From assembly GCA_963974345.1 (NCBI GenBank), contig CAXBBW010000001.1, positions 124,001-188,000 on the forward strand: a stretch of 64,000 bases of DNA. The letters run 5' to 3'. This DNA comes from RHLJ01 sp963974345 (GTDB lineage: Bacteria; Bacteroidota; Rhodothermia; Balneolales; Balneolaceae). How positions within the stretch are numbered: the stretch's first letter is position 1; every line of letters starts with the position of its first letter. This document shows, piece after piece, positions 27,709-36,679 of this stretch. The notes below the pieces were generated by a model. The model was not told the origin of the DNA and searched no databases. It worked only from the letters and a program-made list of their open reading frames with translations. The position numbers and the translations under genes are program-made.

Positions 27709-28830
27709 TTAGTTTTTTAACGGAGCTACTTTAGTACCTTCAAAAGCAGCATCTCTAAACTCATCGATTATTAAATCTCCAAGAGAAAGCCCTCCTACTA
27801 TTATACTATCTCTAGCTTTAGCTAATATTTGTATATTCACAATAGTGGCTATTGAGTCTTTGGAAAGAAAAACTTTATTGTCTCTCACTAACGATTTCGA
27901 AGCTATTTTTTGTGCTTCAGTAAACGTTTTACCAGAAATTCTCCCTGTAACATATTGCCCCGATAGAATGTCAGCCTTTTTTACCTCCAAGTAGATAATA
28001 ATCGTTTGAGTAGTAGGATCAATTTTTGAATTTATACGAACTACTTTTGCGGTAATAAGTTGGTTTTGGGCATCATTTAGAGTTACTAAAACTTCATTTC
28101 CTATATTTATAAAAAAACGATCGTCTGCATTGATTGATGCTTCAATTTCATAGGTACTGGTTTTTGTGAACTCGCCAATTCTTTGGTTGATACGAACAAG
28201 TGTACCGGGATCAATAGAGCTTTCAGTAAGAACTCCATCATAAGGAGCAGTAAGGGTATATTTCGAAAGTCGAACTTCGCTTTGTTTAATAGCAAAATAA
28301 CTTGAATTGACTCCTCTCCCTGTGATGAACAAGTTAAAAGAACGATTTTCTGAAGTTGGTAATGGTTCCAAATCGACGTTTATATCTATATCAGATAAAT
28401 AAGAACTCCATGCTTCGTATTCTTTGGGATAATCGATATTGATATCTGCCAAAATCTGAGCTAATAATGACTGAAATTGAGATTTCTGATTCAGAATTGC
28501 TTGTTTCTGTTCTCTATCATCTACTTTAATAAGCGTTTCTCCCTTTTTAAAAGATGTACCCGTTTTAAAAGGTTTTTTTCCTTCCTTTAGGGTTCCCGTC
28601 ACTTCTGTAAATAATTCGAGCTTATCTTTTGGGATAATACGCCCTGTAAAGAATATTTCTGAAGTTATTGAGCTAGGGGAAGCTTCTATTACTGGCACAC
28701 CAATTGCCAGTTTTCCATTTCCTAAAACTTGCTCTTCCTCCCCTTGCCCCGAAGCCAACACATTAAATAATACAAGAGCGCTAATAAATATTAATACGCC
28801 TATTACAATGGTTATTTTTCTAGTGTTCAT
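27709..28830 (-). CDS. Periplasmic adaptor (membrane-fusion protein) of the RND pump
   Basis: 373 residues: N-terminal membrane anchor (8-26), then biotinyl-lipoyl and beta-barrel modules. Paired strands GEKTLIKVDDREQ-like and LTAPYDGVL, followed by GTLVRINQRIGEF, are the typical lipoyl halves; the intervening hairpin is short and helical (about 105-185). Membrane proximal part at the C-terminus. It lies between the MarR gene (16 bases upstream) and the RND gene (18 downstream), and should connect the pump to the TolC channel. No lipoprotein box is seen. Confidence 0.9.
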   Translation of the reverse strand: MNTRKITIVIGVLIFISALVLFNVLASGQGEEEQVLGNGKLAIGVPVIEASPSSITSEIFFTGRIIPKDKLELFTEVTGTLKEGKKPFKTGTSFKKGETLIKVDDREQKQAILNQKSQFQSLLAQILADINIDYPKEYEAWSSYLSDIDINVDLEPLPTSENRSFNLFITGRGVNSSYFAIKQSEVRLSKYTLTAPYDGVLTESSIDPGTLVRINQRIGEFTKTSTYEIEASINADDRFFINIGNEVLVTLNDAQNQLITAKVVRINSKIDPTTQTIIIYLEVKKADILSGQYVTGRISGKTFTEAQKIASKSLVRDNKVFLSKDSIATIVNIQILAKARDSIIVGGLSLGDLIIDEFRDAAFEGTKVAPLKN

Positions 28831-28846
28831 TTTGATTTAGTGAGTG

Positions 28847-29329
28847 TTATGTAGTTGTGTTTTTCAATTCCTGCTCAGCTAATTCAAGCAGCTTTTTTAA
28901 TTTAGTTTTAAGTTTTGGGACATCTTCCTCAACCAAACCAAAGAAATCTTGTTCATTTTGTTTCATAATTGAAACAGCATCCATTAAAAGCTCCCTACCT
29001 GAATCTGTTAGACTTAGAAGGTTTACTCTTGAGTCATCCTTACAGCTCATCTTTTGTAATAACTTAGCGTCTACTAGTTTGCTAACTAATTTAGAAATCA
29101 ACATTCTATCTACTTTGATTTTCTCGGCTAAATCCCTCTGAATAACTCTCTCATTTTTGTGGTTTAACAATTCCGTAGCAGCTAGTGTGATAAACTGAGT
29201 ATGCGTTAATCCTATATCGTGAAGTGATTGATTTACTTTTCTTACCCATAGCATGTTAATCTGCCAGAATAAATAGCCCAGTTTTTCTTCTGGAATAGGG
29301 AATATATCTGAGAATCCGTTTTTCGTCAT
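28847..29329 (-). CDS. MarR-family repressor of the efflux operon
   Basis: 160 residues with the MarR winged helix-turn-helix: recognition helix region KVDRMLISKLVSKLVDAKLL and wing MSCKDDSRVNLLSLTDSG (DSR and the LT.sG pattern are diagnostic). It is the first gene of the MarR/MFP/RND/TolC operon and is preceded by two matching inverted repeats at 29337 and 29368, so autoregulation and repression of the pump are likely. A ligand is not predictable. Confidence 0.9.
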   Translation of the reverse strand: MTKNGFSDIFPIPEEKLGYLFWQINMLWVRKVNQSLHDIGLTHTQFITLAATELLNHKNERVIQRDLAEKIKVDRMLISKLVSKLVDAKLLQKMSCKDDSRVNLLSLTDSGRELLMDAVSIMKQNEQDFFGLVEEDVPKLKTKLKKLLELAEQELKNTTT

Positions 29330-29336
29330 GATATTT

Positions 29337-29383
29337 TGTTGTCGCTACAACAAAAATAAGTTAATAATGTTGCAACGACAACA
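29337..29383. promoter_or_regulatory. Twin MarR-type operators upstream of the efflux operon
   Basis: Two copies of TGTTG-N6-CAACA lie at 29337-29352 and 29368-29383, centres 31 bases apart (about three helical turns). Extended, they are inverted copies of one another with 15 of 17 matches. They start 7 bases before the MarR ATG and lie in the region from which the DUF445 gene is also transcribed. Confidence 0.8.
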
Positions 29384-29465
29384 ACCCGATAAAATTAATT
29401 CCCATAAAAGAGAACTTTTTTTATATCTGTTAAACTTTAATATTAAGGCTTCGTAATTGAGAACT

Positions 29466-30602
29466 ATGGAAGAATTGAAAGAAAGAAATATCATTACTGA
29501 AAACAGTAAAAAATACGCCTCAAAACTTTGGGGGTTAATTACTACTCAGATTGAGCGCCAATCTGAAGAACTTGAGGTAAAAGTAAGTCATATTGCACCT
29601 CCTAAATCGGAATCAAAAAATAAATGGCTTATTAAGCTACTTTTTGTCTTTCCTGTTTTCCTACTAACAGGGTTTGGGATTTCATTTATGTGGGATTTCA
29701 ATGGAATGAGCACAACTCTTTTAGGCTTTAATATCACTTTTGAAGGTCTTGGTAGAATTTTATGTATTAGTGGTTTGATTGGGTTTCTTACTAATTGGTT
29801 AGCTATAAAAATGCTTTTTCGTCCTACTCATCGAAGACCAATATTAGGACAAGGACTAATTCCTGCTCAAAAAGAACGTATTTCTTATCGCCTTGCTGTT
29901 GCTGTTTCAGAAGATTTGATCAATCCAGAGATCATCAAAAAGAAAATTCACGAATCTCAGGCAATTACAAAATATCGTGAAAAGGCAACCGATTATATTA
30001 GAACTATTATAGATGAACCAACTTTTAGAAGTGATTTAAAAGGTCTTGTTGTAGAATATGTGGATGAAATGATTGCTGACCCCGATGTTAGAGCTTCCAT
30101 TGCAAACACAGTTATTACACAAATTGAAGGAGCTATGGAACAAAATTCCTTCGAACGAGTAGCGCTTAAAGCCTATAGTTTTTTAAAAGGGCAAGAAATG
30201 CAAGACTTGGTTGAAGAAGCTCTTATCAAAGTACCTATTGGCGTAGAAAAAGGGCTTGAGAAACTAGACCTTTTTCTTGATGATCTTCCTGATAGAATTG
30301 ATAAACATAGTAGTACTATTGAAGATGTTGTTACTTCACTCCTATACAAACTAATTAACCAACTCGATGTTCATGCGCTGGTTGAAGACAATCTTCGTCA
30401 ATACGACGAGAAAAGGCTTGAAATACTGATCAAAAATGCAAGTAATGATCAATTACAATATATACAGTATCTGGGGGCTGTATTAGGAACATTAGGTGGA
30501 TTTGTAATTTGGCAACCTATCGCAAGTTTGATTGTTATATCGCTCATTATTTGTGTAACCATTGGGCTCGATTCTCTTCTAATTAAACTAAAAACATCTT
30601 AA
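29466..30602 (+). CDS. DUF445-family membrane protein
   Basis: 378 residues from the ATG at 29466 (a TTG three codons earlier is possible). Hydrophobic segments near 55-75 and 88-110, then a long soluble region from about 115, and another segment near the C-terminus (about 340-375). The motif LTNWLAIKMLFRPTHR is the hallmark of DUF445/YheB-type proteins. It is transcribed divergently from the MarR operon, and could share its operators. Function of the family is not established. Confidence 0.85.
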   Translation: MEELKERNIITENSKKYASKLWGLITTQIERQSEELEVKVSHIAPPKSESKNKWLIKLLFVFPVFLLTGFGISFMWDFNGMSTTLLGFNITFEGLGRILCISGLIGFLTNWLAIKMLFRPTHRRPILGQGLIPAQKERISYRLAVAVSEDLINPEIIKKKIHESQAITKYREKATDYIRTIIDEPTFRSDLKGLVVEYVDEMIADPDVRASIANTVITQIEGAMEQNSFERVALKAYSFLKGQEMQDLVEEALIKVPIGVEKGLEKLDLFLDDLPDRIDKHSSTIEDVVTSLLYKLINQLDVHALVEDNLRQYDEKRLEILIKNASNDQLQYIQYLGAVLGTLGGFVIWQPIASLIVISLIICVTIGLDSLLIKLKTS

Positions 30603-30654
30603 AAATTATTGCTTATTTTGTGTTTCATTAATTGATTAATAAACTCATTAAGCA

Positions 30655-32301
30655 ATGCGATTCTCCATAAAATCTTTATCTATACTTTCATTCGTAGTAC
30701 TAGTTGGGTGCTCTTCTTCGAAAGAACTTTCAAAAAATAATACAAGTACATCACCTGAGGTTTCTACTGAAGAAGTAGAATTAACAGCCTCTAAAGATTG
30801 GCATTTAAGCTCACCTTCTCGCGATCCATATTACGGTACGGGTGTTACAAAAGCTTATGAAGAACTCCTAGTTGGTAAATCTCCCGCTAAAGAAGTAATA
30901 GTTGCTATCATTGATTCTGGTACTGATATAGACCATGAAGACCTTAAGGGCAATATTTGGGTAAATGAGGACGAAATCGCTGGGAATGGTATCGATGATG
31001 ATGGAAATGGATACATCGATGACATTCATGGATGGAATTTTATTGGAGGTGCAGATGGTGTACATGTAAAAGACGACACTTATGAACTAACTCGTATTTA
31101 CGCTTCAATGCGGGATGATTATTTAGGTGTTCAAAGGGAAAGTTTAAGTGAGGAAAAGCAATCAGAATTCGATTACTTCCAAGAGATAAAAGAAGCGTTC
31201 GAATCAAAGAAAAGCGAGAATGATCAAATCTTAGCGAACATAAAAAATATAAATCAAGCTATTCTAGGATCTAAACAAATATTCGATGTTACAAGTTTAG
31301 ACTCATTAACTGAAGAACAGAAGAAACCTAAACCAACTGATGGACCTTATTTAAAGCAAGCCAAAGGGTTAGTTCAATTTCTTGAAGATAATGGTTTAAC
31401 AGAAACAGATATAGAAGAGGCTTTAGAACAATTTCAAAGTTTAGCTGATTATGGACTAAATCCTGATTTTAACCCCCGCCCTATTGTTGGTGATGATTAT
31501 GAAGATTTAAACTTCCGTTTTTATGGAAATAATGATGTAAAGGCTGTTAGAAATAGCCACGGAACACATGTTGCAGGAATTGTAGGTGCAGTTAGGAATA
31601 ACGATTTAGGAATTGATGGAATCGCGAATGTGAAGCTCATGATTCTAAGAACTACGCCAAATGGAGACGAACGAGATAAAGACGTTGCGAATGCCATTCG
31701 ATATGCTGCAGAAAACGGAGCACGAGTTTTAAATATGAGTTTTGGAAAAAGCTATTCTCCTCAAAAGGAATATGTTGATAAAGCAGTTATGTTTGCAGAT
31801 AGTGTTGGCGTATTAATGATTAATGGTTCTGGAAATGATGGTGAAAATGTGGATTCAGTCGATTCATTTCCTAACAAGTATTATGTTACAGGTGGACAGG
31901 CGGAAGCTTTCATGACTGTTGGAGCATCATCTTGGGAATATGGGAAAGATATAACTGCAAGTTTCAGTAACTATGGACAAAATAACGTTGATATTTTTGC
32001 TCCCGGTGTTGATGTCTATTCAACCTATCCAGATAATGAGTATAAAGATGAAGATGGTACGAGTATGGCATCTCCAGTTGTTGCGGGAGTTGCAGCCTTG
32101 GTAATGATGTATTACCCAGAACTCACAGCTTTAGAAGTAAAAGAACTATTAATGGAAACTTCTTCAAAACCAGATGAAAAACTGGTAAATAAACCTGGTT
32201 CGGAGGAGATTATTCCTTTTTCAACACTTTCAATTTCTGGTGGAATTGTAAACGCATACGAAGCTTTGAAACGTGCTGAACAACTTACTAAAGGGAATTA
32301 A
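30655..32301 (+). CDS. S8-family subtilisin-like serine protease, lipoprotein
   Basis: 548 residues. Lipobox VVLVGCS gives lipidated C19. The catalytic triad is visible: D87 in IIDSGTD, H302 in NSHGTHVAG, S470 in DGTSMASP, with the oxyanion N in GSGNDG near 394. D and H are 215 residues apart rather than about 32 in subtilisin; the insertion (about 105-290) is acidic and helical and could be an inhibitory or substrate-binding module. It is followed immediately by the FAD oxidoreductase gene (2-base gap, GTG start). Confidence 0.9.
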   Translation: MRFSIKSLSILSFVVLVGCSSSKELSKNNTSTSPEVSTEEVELTASKDWHLSSPSRDPYYGTGVTKAYEELLVGKSPAKEVIVAIIDSGTDIDHEDLKGNIWVNEDEIAGNGIDDDGNGYIDDIHGWNFIGGADGVHVKDDTYELTRIYASMRDDYLGVQRESLSEEKQSEFDYFQEIKEAFESKKSENDQILANIKNINQAILGSKQIFDVTSLDSLTEEQKKPKPTDGPYLKQAKGLVQFLEDNGLTETDIEEALEQFQSLADYGLNPDFNPRPIVGDDYEDLNFRFYGNNDVKAVRNSHGTHVAGIVGAVRNNDLGIDGIANVKLMILRTTPNGDERDKDVANAIRYAAENGARVLNMSFGKSYSPQKEYVDKAVMFADSVGVLMINGSGNDGENVDSVDSFPNKYYVTGGQAEAFMTVGASSWEYGKDITASFSNYGQNNVDIFAPGVDVYSTYPDNEYKDEDGTSMASPVVAGVAALVMMYYPELTALEVKELLMETSSKPDEKLVNKPGSEEIIPFSTLSISGGIVNAYEALKRAEQLTKGN

Positions 32302-32303
32302 TT

Positions 32304-33755
32304 GTGCCTGATACCATCAATCCTGAATTTGATGCCGTAATTGTAGGATCGGGTCCAAATGGACTCTCAGCTGGAATTCTTCTTGCTCAACATGGTTTAA
32401 AGGTTAAGATCATAGAAGCTGAGGAAACGATCGGTGGTGGCACGAGAACAAAAGAACTTACAGAACCAGGTTTTCTACATGATATTTGCTCAGCTGTTCA
32501 TCCAACAGGAATTGGATCTCCTTATTTGAGAACTCTTCCTTTAGCTGATTTTGGGCTGGAATGGATTCATCCAATATATCCAGTTGCACATCCACTTGAG
32601 GATGGAGATGCCATGATTATTTCTAAATCTTTGGAAGAAACGTTATCACGAATGGGTAAAGATTCAAAGAATTATAAAACTTTGGTTCAGAGTTTAGTAG
32701 ATGCTTGGGACTATCTTTCACACGATTTACTTGGGCCAGTTCGAATTCCAAACCACCCACTTTCAATGGCACGTTTTGGGTGGTATGGAATGCATTCTGC
32801 AAAACTTCTTGCCAACTCAATGTTCGATAGTACTAAAGTAAAAGCATACTTTGCAGGACTTGCCGCCCATAGTATTGTCCCACTCGAAAAAAGCTTTACC
32901 GGATCATTTGGGTTAGTTTTTGCAGCAACAATTCATTCTGTAGGTTGGCCGATTGCAAAAGGTGGATCAGCATCAATCACTAAAGCTTTAGCTACTTATT
33001 TTAAATCAATGGGAGGCATGATTGAAACGGGTAACAGAATTTCAAATGTCTCAGAACTCCCATCTTCAAAAACTATTCTATTTGATTTAACCCCACATCA
33101 AATTGCTAAAATTGCTGGCCGAGAGTTACCCCAAGGTTTCAAGAAAAAGTATTTGAAATACAAATATGGTCCTGGTGTTTTCAAAATGGATTTCGCTCTT
33201 TCGGAACCTGTTCCATGGACTAATTCCGATTGTTCTGGTGCAGGTACTCTTCATCTTGGAGGAACACTTAATGAAATTGCTTATTCAGAGAGAGAAACTT
33301 GGAAAGGAAATCACCCTGAAAAACCCTACGTCCTTCTCTCTCAACCTTCCATGTTTGATGATTCCCGATCTCCAAAAGGTAAACATACGCTTTGGGCTTA
33401 TTGCCATGTTCCAAATGGATCAGATAAAGATTGCTCGGAAGCGATTATCAATCAAATTGAGCGTTATGCTCCTGGTTTTAGAGATACGATTATTTCAAGT
33501 CATACTATTTCTGCTCCAGAATTTGAAGCTTATAATCACAACTATATTGGCGGAGATATTAATGGTGGAGCACAGACTTTTAAGCAATTAATTGGTCGAC
33601 CAATATTCCAATGGGATCCTTACAAAATACCAGCTAAGGGAATGTACATATGCTCTTCTTCAACACCACCAGGAGGAGGAGTTCATGGAATGTGTGGATA
33701 CCATGCTGCAAAATCTGCGTTAAAGAACGAGTTTGGAATTAAGGTTCAGATTTGA
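32304..33755 (+). CDS. FAD-dependent phytoene-dehydrogenase-related oxidoreductase
   Basis: 483 residues. N-terminal dinucleotide-binding fold AVIVGSGPNGLSAG (GxGxxG) and a following IIEAEETIGGGTRT acidic-E strand, then C-terminal FAD contact HGMCGYHAAKSAL. Resembles the COG1233 phytoene desaturase/ carotenoid ketolase-like group. It starts at a GTG two bases after the protease stop. Given the CruD/CrtC/CruC-like genes 18 kb away, a carotenoid or isoprenoid substrate is possible, but COG1233 is diverse. A distance of 18 kb gives no operon support. Confidence 0.8.
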   Translation: MPDTINPEFDAVIVGSGPNGLSAGILLAQHGLKVKIIEAEETIGGGTRTKELTEPGFLHDICSAVHPTGIGSPYLRTLPLADFGLEWIHPIYPVAHPLEDGDAMIISKSLEETLSRMGKDSKNYKTLVQSLVDAWDYLSHDLLGPVRIPNHPLSMARFGWYGMHSAKLLANSMFDSTKVKAYFAGLAAHSIVPLEKSFTGSFGLVFAATIHSVGWPIAKGGSASITKALATYFKSMGGMIETGNRISNVSELPSSKTILFDLTPHQIAKIAGRELPQGFKKKYLKYKYGPGVFKMDFALSEPVPWTNSDCSGAGTLHLGGTLNEIAYSERETWKGNHPEKPYVLLSQPSMFDDSRSPKGKHTLWAYCHVPNGSDKDCSEAIINQIERYAPGFRDTIISSHTISAPEFEAYNHNYIGGDINGGAQTFKQLIGRPIFQWDPYKIPAKGMYICSSSTPPGGGVHGMCGYHAAKSALKNEFGIKVQI

Positions 33756-33820
33756 ATATGAGGAATGAGGTATAAATATTCCTGAAATATCAATATGAAT
33801 CTCAGAGATCTAGATTTTAG

Positions 33821-34147
33821 TTATTCAAAATTTTCTGGATCCAATTCCCTCAACGTTTCCCACCTATACATTCCTGAATTGTGTCCATCAATCCATGTAA
33901 TCTGGATTGCGTGATTACCAATCGTCTTAATATCGGATATATTCATTAAAGGTGGATTTTCTATAAAGAAAGCCTCAGGTTCAAAAGTATTCATCTTATC
34001 ATGCCCTCCACGACATGAAACACAGGGACAATTCTTCCGCAAGCCAAAAAGTGGGTATTTAGAAACACGCCCATCTTCCCAAGATATTTCCAGAACTTGT
34101 TCCTCATTGCTAACTTCAATACCTGTTGGTGTGGTCAATGGATTCAT
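33821..34147 (-). CDS. DUF971-family protein
   Basis: 108 residues, a small beta-rich domain of the DUF971 type (related to the N-terminal domain of gamma-butyrobetaine hydroxylase). The motif CPCVSCRGGHD (about 39-49) and a later W-x-D-G-H-x-S-G-x-Y-x-W-E-x-L are diagnostic. The cysteines are consistent with a zinc or Fe-S site. Some members adjoin Fe-S assembly genes; there is none here. Alone on the minus strand. Confidence 0.85.
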   Translation of the reverse strand: MNPLTTPTGIEVSNEEQVLEISWEDGRVSKYPLFGLRKNCPCVSCRGGHDKMNTFEPEAFFIENPPLMNISDIKTIGNHAIQITWIDGHNSGMYRWETLRELDPENFE

Positions 34148-34179
34148 TATATATTAAAATGGACTATTGTTCTTAATAC

Positions 34180-34280
34180 CTGTCATGTTGAACTTGATTC
34201 AGCGTATTTGATGCTTGATTCTATCTTAAGTGTTAATATTTTTTATCTTAAATGATTCCGAGTCAAGCTTGGAACGACAA
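34180..34280. repeat. REP-like inverted pair, copy 1
   Basis: Two inverted units of the type TGTCAT-GTTGAACTTGATTC at 34180-34200 and its divergent reverse complement at 34251-34280. Similar pairs occur at 44788 and 50812. This copy stands between divergent genes and so overlaps probable promoter sequence. Confidence 0.7.
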
Positions 34281-34305
34281 CTAAACTATTTCATTAAACT
34301 AAGAA

Positions 34306-34986
34306 ATGATCTGGATACTTATTACTGCTATTCTTACTTCGAGCCTAAGCTTTTGGATGGGATTTCGACGATTACTATTTCTTTATGAAATTACATTAAG
34401 ACGATTCCTGATCTTTTCGGTTATCTCATTGTTAATATATTCTTTTTTGTTGTTTCTTTTTAAGATTGAAATTCTTTCTGAAGCTATTGGCGGTGCGATA
34501 ATTACTAATGTTTATGCTTCTATTTTTGGGTTCTTTACAGGCTCCTCTATTAATCAATACAACACCCGAGTAAACTCTGGAAAAGTTTTGTATTGTCATC
34601 GTTCTTTTATTTCGGAATTCTTGCCTGTGATTGTTGCTTTAGGGATTATTTTATTTGGGATTTATCGTTCTGCTCTCTTTTCTGAACTTCCAGCTACACC
34701 GATACGAATAAGTACTGGACTTTCATTAATAGGAATTGGGCTTTGGGGAATTACTTTACGACCTGTTCCAGAATTCCGAATAAAGGGAATTGTATTGCTC
34801 GATTCAGTTGTGGATTGGCAGAATATGTTAAGCTATGAATGGTTTACAGAAGAAATTCTTGAAATCGATTATACTCAGGATGATTCGATTAGGAGTTTTA
34901 AAACCTTAATTCCACCAGAAAATCAACTTAAAGTAGAACGGTTACTTTCTAAAAAAATGAAAGAGAAACTTGAGGAAGAAAATTAA
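34306..34986 (+). CDS. Hypothetical membrane protein
   Basis: 226 residues with about five hydrophobic segments (3-18, 30-55, 60-82, 102-120, 130-152), then a soluble C-terminal tail rich in acidic and hydrophobic residues. No family recognised. The tail ends in a coiled, charged KKMKEKLEEEN. It is 75 bases upstream of yajQ and might be co-transcribed with it. Confidence 0.55.
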   Translation: MIWILITAILTSSLSFWMGFRRLLFLYEITLRRFLIFSVISLLIYSFLLFLFKIEILSEAIGGAIITNVYASIFGFFTGSSINQYNTRVNSGKVLYCHRSFISEFLPVIVALGIILFGIYRSALFSELPATPIRISTGLSLIGIGLWGITLRPVPEFRIKGIVLLDSVVDWQNMLSYEWFTEEILEIDYTQDDSIRSFKTLIPPENQLKVERLLSKKMKEKLEEEN

Positions 34987-35061
34987 GAATATAAAATGAT
35001 TCAATTAAGAATTCTTACATTCACATTCATAATTGATAATTCTTAATTGAAAATTGAAAAA

Positions 35062-35550
35062 ATGGCTTCATTTGATATTGTAAACGAGATTGATTCACAA
35101 GAAGTAGATAACGCAATTAATAATACCTTAAAAGAAATCACAACACGCTACGATTTCAAGGGGCTTACTACTGAAGTAACATATCATAAAAAGGAAAACC
35201 GTATTCATTTGGTCGCAGCGGAAAGCATGAAAATGCAGGCCGTTAAAGAAATGGTAATAAAGAACTTTATCAAACGTGGGATAAGTTCAAAAGTACTCGA
35301 TTTTGGTGATGAAGAAGGCACTTCACAAGGACATTTAAAAATGGATGTAGCTCTTAAAGAAGGAATTGATCGAGAGACCGCCAAGAAAATCGTTAAAGAA
35401 ATCAAAGACCTTAAACTAAAGGTACAACCGCAAATTCAGGACGAACAAGTTCGAGTAACAGGAAAAAAAATTGATGAACTTCAATCTGTAATTCAGCATC
35501 TAAAGGCAAAGGACATGGGAATTCCTTTGCAGTTTACTAATATGAAATAA
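35062..35550 (+). CDS. yajQ: YajQ-family nucleotide (cyclic-di-GMP)-binding protein
   Basis: 162 residues from the ATG at 35062; a TTG five codons earlier is rejected because MASFDIVNEID is the usual beginning of the family. Two ferredoxin-like subdomains are visible, with ITTRYDFKG near residue 30 and VQPQIQDEQVRVTGKK near 130. Xanthomonas and Pseudomonas YajQ proteins bind cyclic-di-GMP and act with transcription factors, so a link to the Pel-like locus via cyclic-di-GMP is possible but not supported by position. Confidence 0.92.
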   Translation: MASFDIVNEIDSQEVDNAINNTLKEITTRYDFKGLTTEVTYHKKENRIHLVAAESMKMQAVKEMVIKNFIKRGISSKVLDFGDEEGTSQGHLKMDVALKEGIDRETAKKIVKEIKDLKLKVQPQIQDEQVRVTGKKIDELQSVIQHLKAKDMGIPLQFTNMK

Positions 35551-35631
35551 GGAACAAATATGAGCAATCTAAATAGCTTGATTTTATAATCTAATTCTTA
35601 AGACTTCCTATACTCAGTCAAACGAATAAAT

Positions 35632-36057
35632 CTACCGAAGTTGATCAAGTTCCACCATAATACAGAGGTTTCTAACATAGGGTAATTCAGCTTCTTCGGC
35701 TTTTAGCTCTGCCTGAGGTGATGAGACATCCAATTGTGTCCATACTACCGGATTCTGCCCTGTTTCTTTTTTCCATGTGATTACTTCATCTACAATTCCA
35801 GATGTATGAATAGATCTTCGGAAAATATTCACGATATCAACACGAACATTTTTGGGGATTGAGTTCAAATCTGTGTAGCATTTTTTCCCGAGAATTTCCT
35901 TTTCAGTCGGGTTGATTGGGATTACCTCGTATCCCCTTTCCAATAAATACTTAGCAGCGTAATTACTTGTTCGGTAAGGGTCTGGAGAGCATCCGATTAC
36001 AGCAACAGTTTTTGCTGATTTAAGAATTTCTTGTGGATTTGATGTCATAGTTTTCAT
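35632..36057 (-). CDS. CoA-binding-domain protein
   Basis: 141 residues, Rossmann-like CoA-binding fold (YccU-type). AVIGCSPDPYRTSNYAA (18-34) is the nucleotide loop, followed by VIPINPTEKEILGKKCYTDL. It could use either the ATG at 36057 or the one at 36048. Such proteins are often called succinyl-CoA synthetase-like but their role is not known. Divergent from the FKBP gene. Confidence 0.85.
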   Translation of the reverse strand: MKTMTSNPQEILKSAKTVAVIGCSPDPYRTSNYAAKYLLERGYEVIPINPTEKEILGKKCYTDLNSIPKNVRVDIVNIFRRSIHTSGIVDEVITWKKETGQNPVVWTQLDVSSPQAELKAEEAELPYVRNLCIMVELDQLR

Positions 36058-36144
36058 GTGTTGTACAAGCTAATATCTGTGTGTTAAGTTCCTTATCTTT
36101 AAAGCGACTAACAATTTAAAATTACAAAAAAAGAAAGGATCGAT

Positions 36145-36573
36145 TTGTCAATTATCAAAGACGGAGACACCGTAAAAGTACACTATACTGGAACCCTCGA
36201 AGATGGAGAAGTATTTGACTCCTCTATTAATCGCGACCCACTAAAATTTACACTTGGTACAGGTCAGTTAATTCCCGGATTCGAAAAAGCAGTTATAGGA
36301 TTAAAAGTTGGAGACGTAACCAAAGCTGAAATTCCAAGTGCTGAAGCATATGGTGAACGTAATCCACAAATGGAAGTGAAAGTACAGAAATCACAGCTTC
36401 CACCTGATATGGAACCTGAAGTTGGAATGCAGCTTCAATTGAATCAGGAGAACGGACAACCTGTTCCTTGCCAAGTCACAAATATTGAAGGCGAAGAAGT
36501 TACAATCGACGCCAATCATCCTCTTGCAGGAAAAGACCTTACATTCAACATCGAAGTTGTTGAAATCGGGTAA
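36145..36573 (+). CDS. FKBP-type peptidyl-prolyl isomerase (SlpA/SlyD class)
   Basis: 142 residues. N-terminal FKBP elements KVHYTGTLEDGEVFDSS and FTLGTGQLIPGFEKAVIGLK, an insert-in-flap IF chaperone domain at about 70-120 and DANHPLAGKDLTFNIEV at the end, the SlyD/SlpA pattern. No histidine-rich metal tail is present. The start is TTG at 36145, backed by AAAGGAT at 36134-36140; no ATG is available in this frame before the conserved part. Followed by an intrinsic terminator at 36599. Confidence 0.93.
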   Translation: MSIIKDGDTVKVHYTGTLEDGEVFDSSINRDPLKFTLGTGQLIPGFEKAVIGLKVGDVTKAEIPSAEAYGERNPQMEVKVQKSQLPPDMEPEVGMQLQLNQENGQPVPCQVTNIEGEEVTIDANHPLAGKDLTFNIEVVEIG

Positions 36574-36598
36574 TTAAAAAGCTTATAGCTGTTAGCTA

Positions 36599-36639
36599 AT
36601 AGCTACAAGTTGTATCATCAGCTTGTAGCTATTTTTTTA
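36599..36639 (+). terminator. Intrinsic terminator after the FKBP gene
   Basis: ATAGCTACAAG (36599-36609) pairs with CTTGTAGCTAT (36622-36632), an 11-base-pair stem with a 12-base loop, followed by a run of T to 36639. Confidence 0.85.
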
Positions 36640-36679
36640 TTGAAATACATTTTAAGACAAATTCACAAATTCCAAGACA

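Noticed and set aside
33166..33591. 141-codon ORF nested in the FAD oxidoreductase gene
   Set aside because: Same-strand shadow frame within a well supported coding region.
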